Part shown: positions 1 through 5,964 of the stretch, piece after piece
Layout of the letters: every line of letters starts with the position of its first letter
How positions within the stretch are numbered: position 1 is the first letter of the stretch
Assembly: GCA_903827085.1 (NCBI GenBank)
Contig: CAIKHC010000400.1
Span: 1 to 7,736, forward strand
Origin: an uncultured Candidatus Nemicrothrix sp.
GTDB taxonomy: Bacteria > Actinomycetota > Acidimicrobiia > Acidimicrobiales > Acidimicrobilacustridaceae
DNA: 7,736 bases
Direction of reading: 5' to 3'
Program-made: the position numbers and the translations under genes
Notes under the pieces: generated by a model
Databases searched by the model: none
What the model was told of the DNA's origin: nothing
The model's input: the letters and a program-made list of their open reading frames with translations, nothing else

Positions 1-1
1 C

Positions 2-223
2 CTGTTGATTCCGCGTCGCAGCCTTGTCGAGGCAATGCACTCAGTCGATGGCTATGCGGGAGTATCAAACAAGATGGTGTGCATGCCAACCGGCGATTGC
101 GCGCAAGCAGCAACGATTGGTGTGTTCAGGGCTCCGGCGTGGCCGGTAGGTAGTGGTTCCCAGACGGCGCAACCCGTCTATTCAAAGACCGAGACGCTTG
201 CGTCTGTTGTGCGAAAAAAATAG
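2..223 (+). CDS. C-terminal fragment, probable ABC transporter substrate-binding protein (Leu/Ile/Val-binding type)
   Basis: This is the 3' end of a gene that enters from the left edge. The frame is open from the first full codon and closes at TAG 221-223, leaving 73 residues. The fragment reads like the end of a periplasmic-binding-protein fold of the branched-chain amino acid type. It has a helix with LVEAMHSVDGYAGVS, a C-x5-C pair around a GDC segment (residues 29-35 of the fragment), a strand ATIGVFRAP, and a basic tail ending VVRKK. Actinobacterial members of this family often carry a comparable Cys...GDC pair near the C-terminus; that comparison is from memory. If correct, the protein would be a secreted lipoprotein that hands a small solute to an ABC importer. 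The signal peptide and ligand-binding lobes lie outside the window, so the ligand cannot be named. Codons mostly end in G or C, as in the neighbouring genes. The reading frame is more certain than the family. Confidence 0.5.
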   Translation: MLIPRRSLVEAMHSVDGYAGVSNKMVCMPTGDCAQAATIGVFRAPAWPVGSGSQTAQPVYSKTETLASVVRKK

Positions 224-245
224 ATCAGTGGACGTCACATCACAC

Positions 246-617
246 ATGAACTCACCGGTTCTTGGCTTCAGCCACCTGCAGCTGAATGTGCGCGATGTGC
301 GCGCGTCGGTTGCCTGGTACTGCGCTGCGCTCGGCGTGGAAGTTATGTCGGAACATGGCGACGTTGTTGCACTGCGTCACCGTGAGGCTCGCCTGGTCAT
401 CGTTGTGTCGCCAGGCGAACCCGATGTTGACCATTCGCCGATCGATCACTTGGCATTCGCAGTTGCCGATGGTCCGACACTTGAAGCGTGGGCATCGCAT
501 CTTCGTGAACTGGGATTAGAAGTTCCCGCGGTTGTCGACGAACTCGGCAAGCCGTCACTGCAGTTGCGTGACCCCGATGGCAATGCCGTGGAATTAGTCG
601 CTCCGGCGCCTCGTTAA
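246..617 (+). CDS. VOC (glyoxalase/bleomycin-resistance fold) family protein
   Basis: This is a 123-residue single-domain protein of the vicinal oxygen chelate superfamily, made of two beta-alpha-beta-beta-beta modules. Module 1 starts FSHLQLNVRDVRASVAWYCA (residues 8-27), with His10 at the first metal-ligand position. Module 2 starts with His68 in IDHLAFAV and ends with DPDGNAVEL (109-117), where Glu116 is the usual carboxylate ligand. His10/His68/Glu116 would suit a mononuclear divalent metal site. Members include glyoxalase I, extradiol dioxygenases, epimerases and antibiotic-binding proteins; nothing here picks one, so the substrate is unknown. ATG 246 was chosen because the fold begins about 8 residues later. 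The frame is open further upstream (GTG 228, ATG 153), but those starts add sequence unlike the family and ATG 153 overlaps the preceding gene. No clear Shine-Dalgarno is present. The gene lies 22 nt after the upstream gene, so co-transcription is possible. Its stop overlaps that of maf on the other strand. Confidence 0.88.
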   Translation: MNSPVLGFSHLQLNVRDVRASVAWYCAALGVEVMSEHGDVVALRHREARLVIVVSPGEPDVDHSPIDHLAFAVADGPTLEAWASHLRELGLEVPAVVDELGKPSLQLRDPDGNAVELVAPAPR

Positions 618-618
618 C
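613..618. other. GTTAAC palindrome carrying both stop codons of convergent genes
   Basis: TAA 615-617 ends the plus-strand VOC gene, and TAA read on the minus strand from 616 to 614 ends maf. The two coding regions therefore overlap by 4 nt inside one self-complementary hexamer. There is no intergenic space and no terminator at the junction. Confidence 0.9.
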
Positions 619-1201
619 TCGAGAAGCTGAACAGGTCGAAGCCCAACTGGGCAACAAGCGATGCCGTTGCATCGAGCGGAAGCCCAATGACATTGGTTGG
701 GCTTCCATCGATTCGATGAACGAAGATCGCTGCGGACCCCTGCATTCCGTAGCCGCCAGCCTTGTCGAAGGGTTCGCCGGTGGCGATGTACCAGTCGATC
801 CAGGCATCGGGCACGGGTGCAAACGTGACGGCAGTGGTGATGACGGTTGATTCGTCTCGAACGGTGCCATCGGCATCGATCGCCAACGCGCACACGCCGG
901 TGTGCACGTGATGAACCGAATTAGACAGTTTGCGCATGAGTGTGCGCGCATCGTCTTCGTCAACCGGCTTGCCGAGTAGTTCGCCATTGAGGTCGACGGT
1001 GGTATCGGCCGCGATCACGAGTTCGCCAGTCCCGGCAACGGCGGCGGCTTTTTCGCGCGCGAGACGAAGCACGTAGTCAGTGCCGAGTTCTCCGGAATGC
1101 ACGGATTCGTCGATATCGGCTGGGCGAACTGCGAACACCAAGCCAAGGTCGGCGAGAAGTTCCTGGCGGCGGGGTGAGGCCGAAGCTAAGACAAGTTGCA
1201 T
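614..1201 (-). CDS. maf: Maf family nucleoside triphosphate pyrophosphatase
   Basis: This is a 195-residue cytosolic Maf protein, the usual family length. Maf enzymes hydrolyse non-canonical or excess NTPs (dTTP/UTP in the YhdE type, m7GTP in the YceF type) to NMP and pyrophosphate, and have been linked to septum-formation control. Visible motifs are LASASPRRQELL (5-16, phosphate-binding loop), PADIDES (27-33), LAREKA (48-53), AADTTV (64-69, with acidic metal-binding Asp66), LGKP (76-79, Lys78), FDKAGGYGMQG (145-155) and GSPTNVIGLPL (166-176). The segment usually seen as G-x-T/H-x-V-x-T-G-V is here SVHHVHTGV (95-103), a mild departure. ATG 1201 puts the phosphate loop at the N-terminus, as the family requires. 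An in-frame start at 1282 would lie inside dus and add 27 low-complexity residues, so I rejected it. The start follows the dus stop by 10 nt, with only a weak GGTGGATGAG upstream, suggesting co-transcription and translational coupling with dus. It converges on the VOC gene. Exact nucleotide preference is not determined. Confidence 0.93.
   Translation of the reverse strand: MQLVLASASPRRQELLADLGLVFAVRPADIDESVHSGELGTDYVLRLAREKAAAVAGTGELVIAADTTVDLNGELLGKPVDEDDARTLMRKLSNSVHHVHTGVCALAIDADGTVRDESTVITTAVTFAPVPDAWIDWYIATGEPFDKAGGYGMQGSAAIFVHRIDGSPTNVIGLPLDATASLVAQLGFDLFSFSS
678..706. repeat. Perfect 10-bp inverted repeat with 9-nt loop inside maf
   Basis: The left arm GGAAGCCCAA (678-687) is exactly complementary to the right arm TTGGGCTTCC (697-706). 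The loop is TGACATTGG. An alternative inner hairpin, CCAAT-GAC-ATTGG (684-696), would compete with it. A further copy of GAAGCCCAA occurs at 638-646. On the maf strand this segment encodes the conserved GSPTNVIGLP motif, so part of the symmetry may be imposed by the protein. No T-run follows on either strand, so it is not a standard intrinsic terminator. Confidence 0.7.
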
Positions 1202-1211
1202 AGTCACAGTC

Positions 1212-2348
1212 TCATCCACCGCTGACCGATGCATCGGCGAGTGCATCGGGTGGGGTGGTGGCTTCGCCGTCGAGCCAGCCATCGGGGATGATCACTGCGT
1301 GCGGGCCGGCTTGGGTGCCGCGTGGACGTGAGGCGGTCTCCGCATCGACGGTGAGCGAATGATCAAGCGCAGCGAGTTGATCGTCGAGTTCAGCAAACGA
1401 GGCAACCAACGTGAGACTGCGGCGCGCTTCAGAACCAACGGCGTAGCCCGTCAGATACCAACCAAGGTGTTTGCGCATCATCAACATGGCCCGACGTTCG
1501 CCAACGGATTCCGCCAAGAGACGTGCGTGTTCCGCCGCTATGACTGCGACGTCGCCAAGCGGAGGTTCAGGGCGCGCTGGTAATCCTGCAAAGACATCAG
1601 CGAGTTGACCGAAGAACCACGGGCGGCCCAGACACGCACGTCCAACCACGACACCGGCACAGCCCGTTTGCTCCATCATCACGAGCGCGTCGTTGGCCGT
1701 CCAAATATCGCCATTGCCAAGAACGGGAACATCGGGCACGGCTTCAACGAGCGCAGTGATTGCGTCCCAATGGGCACGGCCGGAGTAACGCTGCTGGGCG
1801 GTGCGTGAATGCAGTGCAACTGCTTTTGCTCCGCTGTCGGCCGCGATGCGCCCGGCTTCGAGATAGGTGAGACGTTCGTCGTCGAGGCCCATGCGCATCT
1901 TCACCGTGACGGGCACCGTTCCATCCGAAGCGGCGTCGGCGGCTTCAACCGCCGCAGAGATGATCGCGGCCAGTAGGCGCGGACGGGTGGGAACTGCTGC
2001 TCCACCGCCGTGGCGCATCACTTTGGGGGCGGGGCAACCGAAGTTGAAATCGAGGTGGTCGACATGGCCTTCGCCGATAAGGCGCCGAACCGCCTCGGCC
2101 ACTACCGCCGGGTCGGTGCCATAGAGCTGGAGCGATCGGGGAGATTCGTCGGGAGCGAACGAGGCCAACTGCCAACTTTTCTCGCCCCCTTCGAGCAGGC
2201 CGCGAGCGTTCACCATTTCGCTCACGTAGAGCCCGGCCCCGTAGCGGCGGCACAGGCGACGGAAGGCGCTATTGGTGACACCAGCCATCGGCGCGAGCAC
2301 GACGGGCGGGTCGACCGTCAGGGGGCCGATGGTGAGAGAGCGCTGCAC
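1212..2348 (-). CDS. dus: tRNA-dihydrouridine synthase (FMN-dependent)
   Basis: This is a 378-residue Dus enzyme, which reduces specific uridines in tRNA to dihydrouridine using FMN and NADPH. The N-terminal TIM barrel has VVLAPMAGVTNSAFRRLCRR (16-35, FMN-binding start) and the catalytic motif DFNFGCPAPKV (100-110), with Cys105 as the expected proton donor. It continues with VKMRMG (149-154, Lys150), ALHSRTAQQRYSG (178-190, His180), LGNGDIW (210-216) and GVVVGRACLGRPW (232-244, phosphate binding). The C-terminal part (about 255-345) is the helical tRNA-binding domain. The last 35 or so residues (SRPRGTQAGP onward) are a Pro/Gly-rich tail of unclear role. The start is GTG at 2348. The in-frame codons before it run CGG TTC and then TGA 2357-2355, so no longer N-terminus is possible, and this start gives the normal family beginning. 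No Shine-Dalgarno is seen; a TAGCGT box 8 nt upstream suggests a leaderless mRNA. It is the first gene of the dus-maf pair and is divergent from folD. Which tRNA position it modifies cannot be told from sequence; the bacterial DusB-like group is most likely. Confidence 0.95.
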   Translation of the reverse strand: MQRSLTIGPLTVDPPVVLAPMAGVTNSAFRRLCRRYGAGLYVSEMVNARGLLEGGEKSWQLASFAPDESPRSLQLYGTDPAVVAEAVRRLIGEGHVDHLDFNFGCPAPKVMRHGGGAAVPTRPRLLAAIISAAVEAADAASDGTVPVTVKMRMGLDDERLTYLEAGRIAADSGAKAVALHSRTAQQRYSGRAHWDAITALVEAVPDVPVLGNGDIWTANDALVMMEQTGCAGVVVGRACLGRPWFFGQLADVFAGLPARPEPPLGDVAVIAAEHARLLAESVGERRAMLMMRKHLGWYLTGYAVGSEARRSLTLVASFAELDDQLAALDHSLTVDAETASRPRGTQAGPHAVIIPDGWLDGEATTPPDALADASVSGG

Positions 2349-2356
2349 GAACCGTC

Positions 2357-2362
2357 ACGCTA
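2357..2362 (-). promoter_or_regulatory. Candidate -10 box of a leaderless dus promoter
   Basis: On the minus strand TAGCGT (2362-2357) matches the actinobacterial TANNNT -10 consensus. It lies 8 nt before the GTG start of dus, so a transcript beginning 7-9 nt downstream would start at or beside the start codon. There is no Shine-Dalgarno upstream of the GTG, which fits leaderless translation. No convincing -35 is seen; a weak GTGACC lies 14 nt further upstream. This is inferred from spacing and consensus only. Confidence 0.5.
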
Positions 2363-2373
2363 GCGAGGCCCGG

Positions 2374-2379
2374 TAGGGT
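2374..2379 (+). promoter_or_regulatory. Candidate -10 box of a leaderless folD promoter
   Basis: TAGGGT matches TANNNT and is separated from the folD ATG by the 7 nt CACCTCT, so the predicted transcription start coincides with the A of the ATG. No purine-rich ribosome site precedes the ATG. The -35 region would fall at the dus start codon and has no recognisable hexamer. This promoter would drive the whole folD-metF-ABC run. Confidence 0.55.
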
Positions 2380-2386
2380 CACCTCT

Positions 2387-3250
2387 ATGACTGCGCAGGT
2401 GCTCGATGGTGAACTCGTGGCAGCCGGGATCAAGGCCGATCTGGCCGGTCGGGTCAAGGCCCTCATCGAACGGGGCATCACCCCCGGTCTGGGCACGGTT
2501 TTGGTGGGCGACGATGGCCCTTCGGCCAACTACGTCTCCATGAAGCATCGCGATTGCGAGATCCTTGGCATTACCTCGCACCACGCCCATTTGCCCTCCG
2601 ATGCCACCCAGCAGGACGTGCTCGAGGTCATTGCCCGGTTCAACGCCGATCCAGCTGTCGATGCCTACCTCATGCAGTACCCGTTCCCGAAGCATCTCGA
2701 CTTCGAAGGTGCGCTGCTCGAGGTTGACCCGGCCAAGGATGTCGATGGTCTGCATCCGGTGAATCTTGGTCATCTCGTGCAGGGCGTCGATGGCCCGCTG
2801 CCATGTACGCCGGCTGGCATCCAAGCCTTACTTGCGCATTACGGCGTGCAGATCGAAGGACGTCACGTTGTCATTGTCGGTCGCGGTCTGACCATCGGCC
2901 GGCCGCTCGCCAATCTCCTTACTCTGAAGCGACCAAACGCGAACGCAGCGGTCACGGTTGTGCACACCGGTGTTGCCGACCTCGGCGCGTATACGCGTGA
3001 AGCCGACATCATCATCGCTGCGGCTGGTTCGCCGGGACTCATCACCTCCGACATGGTGAAGCCTGGCGCTGCGGTTGTTGCTGCTGGTGTTTCGTTTGAA
3101 GGAAAGAAACTCGTCTCCGATGTGGCCGATGATGTCGCAGAAGTTGCTGGTTGGTTGTCGCCGCGCATCGGTGGAGTCGGCCCGATGACTCGCGCCATGT
3201 TGTTGGTAAATACCGTTGAGGCTGCTGAACGTCGAGTGGAGCAGGGCTGA
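2387..3250 (+). CDS. folD: Bifunctional methylenetetrahydrofolate dehydrogenase / methenyltetrahydrofolate cyclohydrolase
   Basis: This is a 287-residue cytosolic FolD, full family length. It oxidises 5,10-methylene-THF to 5,10-methenyl-THF with NADP+ and hydrolyses that to 10-formyl-THF, feeding purine synthesis and initiator-tRNA formylation. The N-terminal catalytic domain shows SANYVSMKHRDCEILG (46-61), with Tyr49 and catalytic Lys53. It also has QYPFP (97-101, usually QLPLP), DPAKDVDG (114-121) and PLPCTPAG (137-144). The Rossmann domain has VVIVGRGLTIGRPLANLLT (161-179); GRGxTIGRP is the form seen in actinobacterial FolD, where many others have GRSxIVGxP. HTG (193-195) and ADIIIAAAG (206-214) follow, and the protein closes with GGVGPMTRAMLLVNTVEAA (262-280). 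Oddities are AAGVS (232-236) where DVG is usual and RIGGVGP (260-266) where PGGVGP is usual. The ATG at 2387 is the natural family start and lies 7 nt after a TANNNT box. metF begins 2 nt after its stop. Confidence 0.96.
   Translation: MTAQVLDGELVAAGIKADLAGRVKALIERGITPGLGTVLVGDDGPSANYVSMKHRDCEILGITSHHAHLPSDATQQDVLEVIARFNADPAVDAYLMQYPFPKHLDFEGALLEVDPAKDVDGLHPVNLGHLVQGVDGPLPCTPAGIQALLAHYGVQIEGRHVVIVGRGLTIGRPLANLLTLKRPNANAAVTVVHTGVADLGAYTREADIIIAAAGSPGLITSDMVKPGAAVVAAGVSFEGKKLVSDVADDVAEVAGWLSPRIGGVGPMTRAMLLVNTVEAAERRVEQG
3238..3246 (+). promoter_or_regulatory. Ribosome binding site of metF
   Basis: The stretch GGAGCAGGG at the end of folD contains GGAG (11 nt before the ATG) and AGGG (6 nt before the ATG). 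AGGG has standard Shine-Dalgarno spacing to ATG 3253. It supports that start and translation of metF from the folD transcript. Confidence 0.6.
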
Positions 3251-3252
3251 AC

Positions 3253-4134
3253 ATGACCCACATCTCCGATCTTCTTGCCGCGGGCCGTACGTGTTCGTTC
3301 GAGTTCTTCCCGCCAAAAACCGATGACGCAGCGCGTGCGCTTGAGGAAACCATTGCTGAACTTGCGCCGCTTAATCCTTCATTTGTGTCGGTGACCTATG
3401 GCGCCGGTGGTTCCACTCGTGAACGCACTCGCGACGTAGTCATCAACATCGAACGCGATCTCGGCATTACTGCCATGGCGCATCTCACCTGCGTTGGCCA
3501 CACGCGTGCACAACTCGATTCGTTGCTCGATGAATATAAGGCCGCAGGTGTCTCGAACATTCTTGCGCTCGCTGGTGATCCGATTGTCGATGACAACGGA
3601 GAGGTGGCCGAAAGCGATTTCGAGTACGCGATGGAACTTGTGGAACTCATCAAGGACAAGGGCGGCTTCGCCATCGGTGTTGCCGCTCATCCCGAGGGCC
3701 ATCCGCGTTCAGAAGATCTCTATTCTGATCGCCGTCGCTTGGCCGACAAGCTAAACGCCGCCGATTTCGCCATCACGCAGTTCTTCTTCGAAGCCGAACC
3801 GTATCTGCGTCTTGTCGAAGGTCTGTCTGCGTTCGGCTGCGATAAGCCCGTGCTTCCAGGCATCATGCCCGTTACCAACGCCGCGCAGGTTGTGCGCTTT
3901 GCGCAACTTGCTGGCGCTGCGTTCCCACCACACCTCGCTGCTCGATTCGACGCCATTGCTGACGATGGCGAGGCAGTTCGCGCGTTGGGTGTCGAGTTGG
4001 CCAGCAAGCTTTGTCAGCGCCTGCTCGACGAAGGTGCGCCGGGTCTGCACTTCTACACACTCAATCGTTCGACGGCCACGCGCGAAATCGCAGCGAACCT
4101 TGGCCTCGGCGATGCTTTGTCTGCTGGCGCGTAA
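3253..4134 (+). CDS. metF: 5,10-methylenetetrahydrofolate reductase
   Basis: This is a 293-residue FAD-dependent MetF, the short bacterial form without the eukaryotic regulatory domain. It reduces 5,10-methylene-THF to 5-methyl-THF, the methyl donor for methionine synthase. The TIM-barrel motifs are all present. SFEFFPPK (15-22) carries the catalytic Glu17, the equivalent of E. coli Glu28. VTYGAGGSTRERT (47-59), AHLTCVGHT (76-84) and LALAGDP (104-110) follow, with Asp109 matching the folate- and flavin-tuning E. coli Asp120. The rest are GVAAHPEGHP (142-151), ITQFFFE (174-180), LPGIMPV (201-207) and GLHFYTLNRS (264-273). No key residue is missing. The ATG lies 2 nt after the folD stop with AGGG at good spacing, so the two are surely co-transcribed. 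They act on the same intermediate: FolD sends it to formyl-THF and MetF commits it to methyl-THF. The next gene begins 6 nt after the metF stop. Confidence 0.97.
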   Translation: MTHISDLLAAGRTCSFEFFPPKTDDAARALEETIAELAPLNPSFVSVTYGAGGSTRERTRDVVINIERDLGITAMAHLTCVGHTRAQLDSLLDEYKAAGVSNILALAGDPIVDDNGEVAESDFEYAMELVELIKDKGGFAIGVAAHPEGHPRSEDLYSDRRRLADKLNAADFAITQFFFEAEPYLRLVEGLSAFGCDKPVLPGIMPVTNAAQVVRFAQLAGAAFPPHLAARFDAIADDGEAVRALGVELASKLCQRLLDEGAPGLHFYTLNRSTATREIAANLGLGDALSAGA

Positions 4135-4140
4135 CCACTG

Positions 4141-5964
4141 ATGGCCGCAGGTGTCCCCGGGCTTTTCCGTCGCGGCTCTCGGCTTCTGACGCGGTACGTC
4201 AAGGCCCACCCAGTTCCATTCATTATTTCGATTTTTGGCGCAGCAATTTACGCAGGCGCTGCAGTCGGCACCACGATCATTCTTGGGCGCATCACCAACA
4301 ATGTGATCGTTCCAACCTTTGAAACGGGTCGACCCGAAGCCAAAGCCGTTTGGTATTCGGGTCTGGCACTGTTGCTGGTGGGGTTGCTTCGTGCATCCAC
4401 AATCATTTTGCGCCGCTACTTTGCTGCGCTTCTGACGTATAGAACCCAGCGAGATTGGCGACGCAAACTCGCGCACACCTATTTGTCGGTGCCGCTCAAG
4501 TATCACCGTGAAACTCCGACTGGTGAGCTTCTGGCACATGCTGACGCTGACATCGTTGCCTCGAGCGAGGTCATCAATCCGCTGCCATTCAGTGTTGGTG
4601 TCGTCACGCTCGTGATTTTCGCCATCGTTAGCTTGGCGACAGTCGATTGGTTCTTGATGCTGGTAGCAGTGGTGTTATTCCCGCTGCTGGCCATCATTAA
4701 TCGGATGTACACCACCCGGGCAGAAAAGCCATTAGGTGTAGTGCAAGAACGAGTCGGTCAGGTCAGTCGGATCGCGCACGAATCCTTCGATGGCGTTCTT
4801 GTTGTGAAGACGCTTGGCCGTGAGGATGAAGAAGTCGATCGACTCGAAGTTGCAGCTGATCAGTTACGAGCATCACGAGTGGGCCTCGGTCGCATTCGTG
4901 CGGTGTTCGAACCGATGATCGAAGCGTTACCGAACCTTGGAATCATTGCGTTGCTGCTGATCGGTTCTTGGCAGGTCTCGATTGGCCGCCTCAATACTGG
5001 CGACATCGTGCAAGCCGCAGCGTTGTTCGGATTACTTGCCTTCCCGATGCGGGTGTTCGGATACTTCTTGCAGGAGCTCCCGCGTGCGGTGGTCGTAAGC
5101 GCTCGACTCGACAAAGTTCTTGCGGCGCCGCACGAGCCAGGCGCTTCGACCGACGATCCGCCGGCAGTTGCCGACGGCCCACTCTCGGTCTCTTTCGCTG
5201 ATGTTTCGTTTCGCTACGGCGACGATCCGCCTGTGCTCGACGGGCTGAACCTCAGCATTGCTGCCGGTTCCATCGTTGCGCTTGTTGGCGTGACTGGTTC
5301 GGGCAAGTCCACGTTGTGCGAACTGATTCCTCGTCTCGTCGATCCCGACAGCGGCACTGTGGAACTCGATGGAGTAGACCTCCGCGAGTTCGACCCCATA
5401 GCGGTTCGTTCCGAAGTTGCACTTGTCTTTCAAGAAACCTTTCTGTTCGCCGACACGGTTCGCGAAAACGTCACGCTTGGCTATCCGATCGACGACTCGG
5501 AACTTGAGCGGGCTGCGTCAATCGCTCACGCAAGCGCGTTTGTGCATCGTTTGCCCAACGGTTGGGACACCGTGGTGGGGGAGCGTGGCATCACGCTTTC
5601 GGGCGGTCAACGTCAGCGCCTTGCACTAACGAGAGCGTTGTTGCGTGGCCCACGTGTCCTCATCCTCGACGATGCCACCAGTGCCGTTGATCCGGTGATC
5701 GAGTCCGCGATTCTTCGTGATCTGCGCACCTCGCTGGAAACAACCACGTTGGTGGTTGCTCACCGAGTGTCAACCATCGAACTGGCCGATGAAGTGGTGT
5801 TCCTCGATGAAGGCCGCATTGTTGCCACGGGTTCGCATCCAGAGTTGTTGGCGAATGATCCTGACTACGCCCGCCTCGTGCACGCGTATGTCGATCAGGA
5901 ATCAATGACCGAAGACATCGATCATGAGGAGCCGTTGATTGACGAAGGTGGGCATTCGTCATGA
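4141..5964 (+). CDS. ABC exporter half-transporter, subunit 1 (degenerate catalytic site)
   Basis: This is a 607-residue inner-membrane half-transporter with an N-terminal membrane domain and a C-terminal ATPase. Six hydrophobic segments lie near residues 26-48, 72-96, 147-166, 168-188, 263-283 and 286-308, which is type IV exporter topology. The nucleotide-binding domain has A-loop Tyr359, Walker A GVTGSGKST (383-391), Q-loop Gln431, TVVGERG (477-483), signature LSGGQRQR (486-493), Walker B VLILDD (506-511), D-loop SAVD (514-517) and H-loop His541. The residue after the Walker B Asp510 is Asp511 rather than the catalytic Glu. Heterodimeric exporters such as TM287/288 and TAP show this change in one subunit. 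The tail after about 585 is acidic. ATG 4141 is 6 nt after metF with no visible Shine-Dalgarno, so translational coupling is likely. The stop overlaps the next start in ATGA. It presumably pairs with the next gene product. Substrate is unknown; drugs, lipids or peptides are family possibilities. Confidence 0.93.
   Translation: MAAGVPGLFRRGSRLLTRYVKAHPVPFIISIFGAAIYAGAAVGTTIILGRITNNVIVPTFETGRPEAKAVWYSGLALLLVGLLRASTIILRRYFAALLTYRTQRDWRRKLAHTYLSVPLKYHRETPTGELLAHADADIVASSEVINPLPFSVGVVTLVIFAIVSLATVDWFLMLVAVVLFPLLAIINRMYTTRAEKPLGVVQERVGQVSRIAHESFDGVLVVKTLGREDEEVDRLEVAADQLRASRVGLGRIRAVFEPMIEALPNLGIIALLLIGSWQVSIGRLNTGDIVQAAALFGLLAFPMRVFGYFLQELPRAVVVSARLDKVLAAPHEPGASTDDPPAVADGPLSVSFADVSFRYGDDPPVLDGLNLSIAAGSIVALVGVTGSGKSTLCELIPRLVDPDSGTVELDGVDLREFDPIAVRSEVALVFQETFLFADTVRENVTLGYPIDDSELERAASIAHASAFVHRLPNGWDTVVGERGITLSGGQRQRLALTRALLRGPRVLILDDATSAVDPVIESAILRDLRTSLETTTLVVAHRVSTIELADEVVFLDEGRIVATGSHPELLANDPDYARLVHAYVDQESMTEDIDHEEPLIDEGGHSS
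5944..5952 (+). promoter_or_regulatory. Ribosome binding site of ABC exporter subunit 2
   Basis: GAAGGTGGG lies within the end of subunit 1 and 8 nt before ATG 5961. It is a partial match to the anti-Shine-Dalgarno complement. It supports the ATG that overlaps the subunit 1 stop and fits coupled synthesis of the two subunits. Confidence 0.5.

Noticed and set aside
153..245. Extended start of the VOC gene at ATG 153 or GTG 228
   Set aside because: The added residues are Arg-rich and unlike the family N-terminus, ATG 153 overlaps the preceding gene by 71 nt, and no ribosome site precedes either start.
641..652. GCCCAACTGGGC as a terminator hairpin after the VOC gene
   Set aside because: A 4-5 bp stem with a 2-4 nt loop and no following T-run is too weak, and it lies within maf coding sequence.
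397..987. A 196-codon minus-strand frame across the VOC-maf junction
   Set aside because: It overlaps maf in another frame and the VOC gene in antisense. The product is rich in Arg, Ser and Pro without any family signature.
1202..1282. Extended start of maf at 1282 inside dus
   Set aside because: The Maf phosphate loop must lie close to the N-terminus. The extra 27 residues are low-complexity and produced by the dus codons in another frame.
3751..4539. A 262-codon open frame on the minus strand spanning the metF-ABC junction
   Set aside because: It is antisense to two well-supported genes and has no recognisable domain; it is a shadow of their codon bias.
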